Assembly: GCA_033812795.1 (NCBI GenBank)
Contig: JAPXSY010000083.1
Coordinates: 1-11,571, forward strand
Source: JAPXSY01 sp033812795
GTDB lineage: Bacteria; Verrucomicrobiota; Kiritimatiellia; RFP12; UBA1067
Direction: 5' to 3'
DNA length: 11,571 bases
Shown here: positions 8,046 to 11,571 of the stretch, in pieces
Numbering within the stretch: position 1 is the stretch's first letter
Layout: every line of letters starts with the position of its first letter
The notes under the pieces: model-generated
Databases searched by the model: none
Seen by the model: the letters and a program-made list of their open reading frames with translations, nothing else
Told to the model about the DNA's origin: nothing
Position numbers and translations under genes: made by a program

Positions 8046-8053
8046 TTCCTTCA
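8046..8053 (-). promoter_or_regulatory. alaS ribosome binding site overlapping the upstream stop codon
   Basis: Reading on the minus strand, TGAAGGAA contains the TGA stop of the PD-(D/E)XK-like gene (8053-8051). The AAGGAA Shine-Dalgarno (8051-8046) shares its first A with that stop, 5 nt before the alaS ATG at 8040. Ribosomes ending the upstream gene would therefore release on the alaS initiation site, so alaS translation is probably coupled to it. Confidence 0.8.
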
Positions 8054-8548
8054 AAACGGATAAAGAGAAATGGAAGCTTCAATATGAAGCCGCACTTGAT
8101 AACATCGGAAGAATCGCAAGGCATCTTCCTTGTGAGATCTGTTGAAGACCGGATGCCGTCTGTTACAAGCGTAGGCTCGTTTCTTGATAAACGCAGCCCA
8201 TTCCGAAGCGTGTGCATTCTGAAACAGCCTTATTGTGCCTTCAAGCTGTTCAATGGCATCAGAAATCCAGCCCTTCGATTGATCTTTAAGCTCCACAAGG
8301 ATTAACCACCGCCGATTTCTCGTCAGCATTCCATCACATCGGGTTTGCCTAAAACATTCGCTATCCTTGACAACCCCTTTATCTATCGCCGTGAATATCC
8401 AGCTATCCTCGTTAGGATTGTTGACGGTCGCAATCCAAGAGGCCTTGTTTTCGCAATCCGTGTAGGCTCGTCCTCCTGTGCCATTGTCGCAGATACCGAA
8501 CTCGACAGCCGAAATCGGAGTCTGAAAGGCAGAATCGAAGAAGTTCAT
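8051..8548 (-). CDS. Small PD-(D/E)XK-like nuclease, partner of the upstream ATPase
   Basis: I do not recognise a named family for this 165-aa protein. It resembles hypothetical proteins I recall beside AAA ATPases, often in Bacteroidetes. The central part fits a PD-(D/E)XK core: Asp72 in CDGML, then a strand WLILVELK giving Glu86-x-Lys88, then a helix DAIEQLEGTI whose Gln101 resembles the Q motif of RecB-type nucleases. The C-terminal part (KKRAYACNRRHP) is basic and may contact nucleic acid. The start overlaps the ATPase stop as ATGA (8548-8545), the classic sign of coupled translation and an obligate partnership. Low GC like its partner (27 of 60 in the line at 8341) against about 63-70% in the flanking genes suggests acquisition. 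Nuclease activity is a motif-based inference with moderate confidence; a non-catalytic accessory fold is possible. Confidence 0.8.
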   Translation of the reverse strand: MNFFDSAFQTPISAVEFGICDNGTGGRAYTDCENKASWIATVNNPNEDSWIFTAIDKGVVKDSECFRQTRCDGMLTRNRRWLILVELKDQSKGWISDAIEQLEGTIRLFQNAHASEWAAFIKKRAYACNRRHPVFNRSHKEDALRFFRCYQVRLHIEASISLYPF

Positions 8549-9771
8549 TCCAGTTCCTCTTCGATATCCAGCAAACGGTCGAAGGCGTCATTGCTCGCCC
8601 CAAGCGACGCATTCAGGTAGTTCGCATCTGAAGGAATGCCGTTTGGCATGGGGAGCGTCGTTACGGTTCCTTCGGATTCATCAAACTGATAGACGGCGAC
8701 ATCTGAAGTGGGAGTAACTGCGTTCACAGGGACAATGGCGTCCAAGCGGTCAAGCAAGTCATTTCTATTCTGCTCAATGATCTTTCGCTTAAGTTCGGCT
8801 CCCTGAACCGCCAAAGTTAGAGAATTGACCAGATACGGGCTGTGTGTGGTCACGATCAATCGGTTTGCGGGACGTTGATTATTGAAGTCCAACAGACTGA
8901 ATAACATTTTGTTTTGAGACGAAGGAAAAAGGTTCTGCTCCGGTTCTTCGATGATGGAAATCAAGGCCTCTTTTTTAAACTGCTGTGAAAGCGCCGAAAG
9001 CGCAATCCTTCGCTGTTCGTCAGTTAAATCCGGATTAGCATATATCTCGGCTACGTTTTTATGGAACCGCTGGCGTTCATCAGCTGTCATATCCGGCTCG
9101 GCGCGTCCTGTCTGGCTGACTGTCGTTGACAAGTGATGCATGACCATGTAAAGCGGTGCAAAGGATTGGAAGCCGCTAGCCGCCTCAGAAAGTTTGATTT
9201 TGTAATTCGATCCTTTGAGGTGCAAAACATCGTTGAGGCGATCGTATTCCAGTGTCGCGGAAAGAGGAAGCCGGACGTTCTCCTTGATACTACGTTTGGC
9301 GTTGTCGAATTCTGCCGCGAATGTCTTAAACGATTCAGATGTTTGCTTGAGGTCCTTTGCCGTACGGACATAGGAAATAAAATTCCGTTCTGCGGGTATA
9401 TAGGTAATTTGTGGAAGAACATAGCCTGGGCGCTTGTTTTCCTCAACCTTCAGGTCTTGGCCATCGAAGCAAATGTTGCAGTGTTCGCCTTCATAGGCCA
9501 TCAAACAGGCCGCTTTGCCGCCTTTCGCAAAGTAATTCTCAAGACGGTGATAGGACAGCAAACTTGAACGGAACCTTCCTTTTCGTTGAAGCCACTTGGC
9601 TGATACGTCTCCGCGAAAAAGCGCTTTCTCCATCCATGAAAACGTCGAAATTAATTTCGCGATGGTGCTTTTCCCGGAACCCTGGTTGCCGAGAAAGACC
9701 GTCACTTTTTTGACTTCGACCCATCCGCTGTCACGGATGGGGCCGAAGTTCTCGACTTTGATCCGATTCAT
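8545..9771 (-). CDS. ABC/AAA-type ATPase (OLD/AAA_15-AAA_21-like), putative defence module
   Basis: This 408-aa protein has an SMC/ABC-like ATPase fold. It starts with the typical MNRIKVENFGPIRDSGWVEV strand pair, then Walker A GNQGSGKST (28-36). An ABC signature-like segment is at LSEAASGFQS (194-203), Walker B at ISIIEEPEQN (271-280) with Glu275/Glu276, and the H-loop at TTHSPYLVNS with His310. These are the motifs of overcoming-lysogenization-defect-like and PtuA/AbiL-like ATPases. No TOPRIM domain follows; instead a separate small nuclease-like gene overlaps its stop by 4 nt. Such ATPase plus effector pairs are frequent in phage defence, but I cannot match this pair to a named system. It starts 8 nt after the recA stop. 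The GGAG inside the recA end is 11 nt upstream, so initiation may rely on coupling. GC is lower than in recA and alaS (27 of 60 in the line at 8941), suggesting horizontal origin. Confidence 0.88.
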   Translation of the reverse strand: MNRIKVENFGPIRDSGWVEVKKVTVFLGNQGSGKSTIAKLISTFSWMEKALFRGDVSAKWLQRKGRFRSSLLSYHRLENYFAKGGKAACLMAYEGEHCNICFDGQDLKVEENKRPGYVLPQITYIPAERNFISYVRTAKDLKQTSESFKTFAAEFDNAKRSIKENVRLPLSATLEYDRLNDVLHLKGSNYKIKLSEAASGFQSFAPLYMVMHHLSTTVSQTGRAEPDMTADERQRFHKNVAEIYANPDLTDEQRRIALSALSQQFKKEALISIIEEPEQNLFPSSQNKMLFSLLDFNNQRPANRLIVTTHSPYLVNSLTLAVQGAELKRKIIEQNRNDLLDRLDAIVPVNAVTPTSDVAVYQFDESEGTVTTLPMPNGIPSDANYLNASLGASNDAFDRLLDIEEELE

Positions 9772-9779
9772 GGGGCATT

Positions 9780-10814
9780 TTACTCCGCTTTTTCACCCTT
9801 GCCGCCCTTCCCGATGGCGACGGGGGGCTCGCCCTTGATCTGGGCGATGATCCGGTCGACGACCTCGGGGTTGCTGCGCAGGAACTCGGTGGCGGCAATC
9901 GCCCCCTGGCCGATCTGTTCCGACTCGAAGCTCAGCCACGAGCCGCGCTTGGCGACCACGTTACGCGCGATTGCGGCGTCAAGCACCGATCCCTCCCACG
10001 AGATGCCGCGGGAGTAGAGAATGTCGAACTCCGCCTCGGTAAAGGGCGGCGCGACCTTGTTCTTGACGACCTTGACACGCGTGCGGTTGCCGATCACGGT
10101 GCCGGTTGGATCCTTGATCGCGCCGATGCGCTGCACCTGCAAACGCACCGAGGCGTAAAACTTGAGCGCTTTGCCGCCGGGCGTGGTCTCGGGATTGCCG
10201 AACATCACGCCGATCTTGTCGCGCACTTGGTTGGTGAAGAGGCAGAGGGTCTTGGTCTGCGCGATGGCGCTGGTGAGCTTGCGCATCGCCTGCGACATCA
10301 GGCGCGCCTGCAAGCCCATGTGGGCATCGCCCATGTTGCCGTCGATCTCAGCCTGCGGGGTGAGTGCCGCGACAGAGTCGATCACGACCACATCCAGCGC
10401 GCCGCTCTTGACGAGCTGCTCGGTGATGGTGAGCGCCTCCTCACCCGAGTTTGGCTGCGAGACCAGCAGATTGTCCAGATCCACGCCGATGCGGCGCGCG
10501 TAATTGGGATCCATCGCGTGTTCCGCATCCACAAACGCCGCCAGACCGCCGGTTTTCTGGGCATTCGCGATGATATGGAGCGCAAGCGTCGTCTTGCCGG
10601 AAGCCTCCTGGCCGTAGACTTCCACCACACGGCCGCGCGGCAACCCCCCGACGCCAAGGGCGAGGTCCAGCGAAAACGCGCCGGTCGGGATCACGGGGAT
10701 ATCCTTTTTCGCCTCCGCATCCCCCATGCGTATGATGGCCGCTTCGCCGAATTCTTTGCGGATCTGGTTCAAAACCGCGTCTAGTTGTGTGTTGCCCGCT
10801 TTTTTCTCCGCCAT
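9780..10814 (-). CDS. recA: Recombinase RecA
   Basis: This 344-aa protein forms the RecA filament on single-stranded DNA, driving homologous recombination and triggering LexA-type self-cleavage in the SOS response. Diagnostic features are Walker A GQEASGKT (69-76 region), the catalytic Glu98 in VDAEHAMDP, Walker B VVVIDSVAAL, PQAEIDGNMGD, and the L2 loop NQVRDKIGVMFGNPETTPGG. The C-terminal domain carries IGQG and a short mixed-charge tail (GKGGKGEKAE) rather than the strongly acidic tail of E. coli RecA. The start ATG is preceded by AAGGAG at 10826-10821 with 6-nt spacing. It is the first gene of the minus-strand run. The next gene begins 8 nt after its TAA. recX, often found between recA and alaS in proteobacteria, is absent here. 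I see no convincing LexA operator upstream. Confidence 0.98.
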   Translation of the reverse strand: MAEKKAGNTQLDAVLNQIRKEFGEAAIIRMGDAEAKKDIPVIPTGAFSLDLALGVGGLPRGRVVEVYGQEASGKTTLALHIIANAQKTGGLAAFVDAEHAMDPNYARRIGVDLDNLLVSQPNSGEEALTITEQLVKSGALDVVVIDSVAALTPQAEIDGNMGDAHMGLQARLMSQAMRKLTSAIAQTKTLCLFTNQVRDKIGVMFGNPETTPGGKALKFYASVRLQVQRIGAIKDPTGTVIGNRTRVKVVKNKVAPPFTEAEFDILYSRGISWEGSVLDAAIARNVVAKRGSWLSFESEQIGQGAIAATEFLRSNPEVVDRIIAQIKGEPPVAIGKGGKGEKAE

Positions 10815-10820
10815 GTTCCG

Positions 10821-10826
10821 CTCCTT
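10821..10826 (-). promoter_or_regulatory. recA ribosome binding site
   Basis: AAGGAG lies 6 nt before the recA ATG (10814) and confirms this start. Confidence 0.85.
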
Positions 10827-10862
10827 AATTATACGGTTTGCAATTCAGGCGCAATCGTATCA

Positions 10863-10889
10863 AAAACACCTCTAGGGAGGGAGTGTTTT
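10863..10889. other. Hairpin upstream of recA
   Basis: The arms AAAACAC (10863-10869) and GTGTTTT (10883-10889) are perfect complements around a 13-nt loop, with partial inner pairing CTC/GAG. On the minus strand the second arm runs into TTTTTG. It could be a weak terminator for transcripts arriving from the gene at the right edge, or it could be chance. It lies 49 nt before the recA start and may also sit in the recA leader. Confidence 0.3.
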
Positions 10890-10907
10890 CTTGGTGGCGC
10901 GGGCCAT

Positions 10908-11122
10908 GCGGACGCCTCGGGGATGGGTGAACCTAAAAAGAGCGTTGAAAGCAACGCTCTTTGGTTTCAGGGTTTCAGGGTTTCGGGGTTTCGGGGTTTC
11001 TGGTTTCAGGGTTTCATCCAAATCGGGGTCGGGGTCGCTATCGGGATCGGTATCGTCGACCCGCGACCCGCGACATTCGACCCGCGGCGATCGACAGGGA
11101 CGCCCGCGTTTCCGACACCGCA
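10908..11122 (+). repeat. Composite repeat, copy 4 (with inverted terminal block)
   Basis: Modules in order are: GCGGACGCCT (10908-10917); hairpin AAAGAGCGTTG/CAACGCTCTTT (10937-10947, 10952-10962); an expanded GGTTTCNG run from 10963 to about 11013; TTTCATCCAAATC; a five-unit hexamer tract (11025-11054); the GTCGACCCGCGAC block; and the 27-base conserved block at 11096-11122. That last block is in the opposite orientation to the left-hand copies. The orientation of all other modules matches the left side. Confidence 0.9.
10937..10962 (-). terminator. Terminator-like repeat hairpin (minus direction)
   Basis: Read on the minus strand, the stem AGAGCGTTG/CAACGCTCT with loop CTTT is followed by TTTTT and then AGG, the shape of an intrinsic terminator. 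The stem is only moderately GC-rich. It could stop transcripts from the minus-strand gene ending at 11468, upstream of recA. It is a repeat module, so termination may be incidental. Confidence 0.45.
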
Positions 11123-11130
11123 AGTCGCTT

Positions 11131-11222
11131 TTCAGGGTTTCATCCAAATCGGGGTCGGGGTCGCTATCGGGATCGGGATCGTCGACCCGCGACTCGCGAC
11201 ATTCGACCCGCGGCGATCGACA
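11131..11222 (+). repeat. Composite repeat, copy 5 (3' half only)
   Basis: This copy begins with a single TTCAGGG unit, then TTTCATCCAAATC, a five-unit hexamer tract (11151-11180) and a GTCGACCCGCGAC-type block. Both hairpins and most of the 8-bp array are missing. The stretch around 11130-11222 is nearly identical to 11009-11099 just upstream, so it looks like a local tandem duplication of the 3' half. Confidence 0.85.
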
Positions 11223-11223
11223 G

Positions 11224-11406
11224 GGACGGTTCCCCGAACCGTCCGCGGACGCCTTAAAAAGAGCGTTGAAAGCAACGCTCTTTGGTTTCAGGGTTTCAGG
11301 GTTTCGGGGTTTCGGGGTTTCAGGGTTTCAAGGTTTCATCCAAATCGGGGTCGGGGTCGGGATCGGGATCGCTATCGCTATCGGGATCGCTATCGGGATC
11401 GGGGTC
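11224..11406 (+). repeat. Composite repeat, copy 6 (longest hexamer tract)
   Basis: Modules in order are: hairpin GGACGGTT/AACCGTCC (11224-11231, 11237-11244); linker GCGGACGCCTT (11245-11255); hairpin AAAGAGCGTTG/CAACGCTCTTT (11258-11268, 11273-11283); the GGTTTCNG array to about 11335; TTTCATCCAAATC; and a ten-unit hexamer tract (11347-11406). It then ends in GACATAAGG without the GTCGACCCGCGAC block. The first ~60 bases match copy 2 (177-236) base for base. Confidence 0.9.
11258..11283 (-). terminator. Terminator-like repeat hairpin (minus direction)
   Basis: This has the same structure as the hairpin at 10937-10962: a 9-11 bp stem, a 4-nt loop and a TTTTT run on the minus strand. It lies 185 nt downstream of the stop codon at 11468 and is the nearer candidate terminator for that gene. 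Confidence 0.45.
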
Positions 11407-11467
11407 GACATAAGGTCTGACGGGAGAAGCGGGCGTCCCTACCCGCGCACCGCTTTCCGGCCCTGTC

Positions 11468-11571
11468 TCAGCGGGCGATTGAGACCCTGTAAAAGCCCGT
11501 GGGCGCTCCCGGCTCCCGGGGCAGGAAGACGCGCGTCTGGCCCGACTCGGGATCGGCCTCGACCTGCCGCA
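11468..11571 (-). CDS. C-terminal end of an unidentified, probably secreted protein (partial)
   Basis: An open frame enters from the right edge and ends with TGA at 11470-11468, giving 33 codons plus two bases. The visible tail contains ESGQTRVFLP and ends TGFYRVSIAR. A short beta-rich end with F-Y/F-R-V is frequent at the C-terminus of large secreted PVC-group proteins, in my recollection. It is high GC like the other native genes. Nothing can be said about function. It lies in the same direction as recA but is separated from it by ~650 bp of repeats with terminator-like hairpins, so it is probably a separate unit. Confidence 0.5.
   Translation of the reverse strand, partial: RQVEADPESGQTRVFLPREPGAPTGFYRVSIAR

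Noticed and set aside
6616..8145. 509-aa plus-strand open frame
   Set aside because: It is antisense to alaS, whose sequence is unmistakable.
8041..8217. Longer alaS start at 8217
   Set aside because: The extra 59 residues overlap the nuclease-like gene, have no AlaRS resemblance, and the start at 8040 has a good Shine-Dalgarno and the family N-terminus.
9412..9446. Other start positions and frames within the ATPase region (for example the 119-aa minus frame)
   Set aside because: Only the 408-aa frame contains ordered Walker A, signature, Walker B and H-loop motifs.
10828..10833. Perfect TATAAT before recA as a -10 box
   Set aside because: It is one base from the AAGGAG ribosome binding site, so a transcript starting ~7 nt downstream would lack that site. 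No TTGACA-like -35 sits at 16-18 bp. It is probably chance, unless recA is expressed partly leaderless.
10840..10870. LexA/SOS operator upstream of recA
   Set aside because: I looked for CTGN10CAG, GAACN4GTTC and related palindromes and found no convincing match. The LexA motif of this lineage is unknown to me, so absence is not proof.
10785..11420. 211-aa plus-strand open frame across the right repeats
   Set aside because: It starts inside the recA 5' end on the opposite strand and consists of repeat-encoded low-complexity sequence.
10891..11420. CRISPR array
   Set aside because: The repeats are short tandem units and composite modules of uneven spacing, with no unique spacers of constant length and no cas genes.

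Overview
The window looks like a high-GC, polysaccharide-degrading and probably anaerobic bacterium of the PVC group. My best guess is Kiritimatiellota or a relative, inferred from secreted LamG/glycoside-hydrolase modules, a superoxide reductase instead of an oxygen-producing defence, a short-form AlaRS, a C-terminal 'FYRV'-type ending on an edge gene, and dense composite intergenic repeats. No rRNA or other definitive taxonomic marker is present, so the placement is moderate confidence.

Layout. (1) Positions 1-680 carry no gene. They hold three copies or part-copies of a composite repeat: hairpins, an 8-bp GGTTTCNG tandem, a hexamer GGGATC/GGTATC/GGGGTC tract and a GTCGACCCGCGAC block. (2) Positions 681-6227 on + hold three closely spaced genes: a secreted GH88-type unsaturated glucuronyl hydrolase, a one-domain superoxide reductase, and a 1294-aa secreted LamG + TIM-barrel-like protein. 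(3) Positions 6247-10814 on - form a tight four-gene run, transcribed recA -> ABC/AAA-type ATPase -> small PD-(D/E)XK-like protein -> alaS. The gaps are 8 nt, a 4-nt ATGA overlap and 10 nt. (4) Positions 10815-11467 again hold the composite repeat, three copies in the same orientation as on the left. (5) At 11468-11571 is the 3' end of another minus-strand gene that continues past the window.

How the genes fit together. The plus-strand cluster suggests breakdown of a uronic-acid-containing polysaccharide outside the cytoplasm. The large protein would bind and possibly cleave glycan, and GH88 would remove unsaturated uronic acid left by a lyase. The superoxide reductase fits an anaerobe facing oxygen. 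The minus-strand run joins two housekeeping genes often linked in bacteria (recA and alaS), with an accessory ATPase/nuclease-like pair placed exactly between them.

The strongest lead is that ATPase/nuclease-like pair (8051-9771). It has distinctly lower GC (27 of 60 in each of two lines counted, against 38 and 42 of 60 in alaS and recA lines). It has the architecture of a two-gene anti-phage module, and it is wired translationally into the recA-alaS operon. The second lead is the composite repeat family, which combines terminator-like hairpins with canonical G-quadruplex motifs and flanks the whole gene block in direct orientation.
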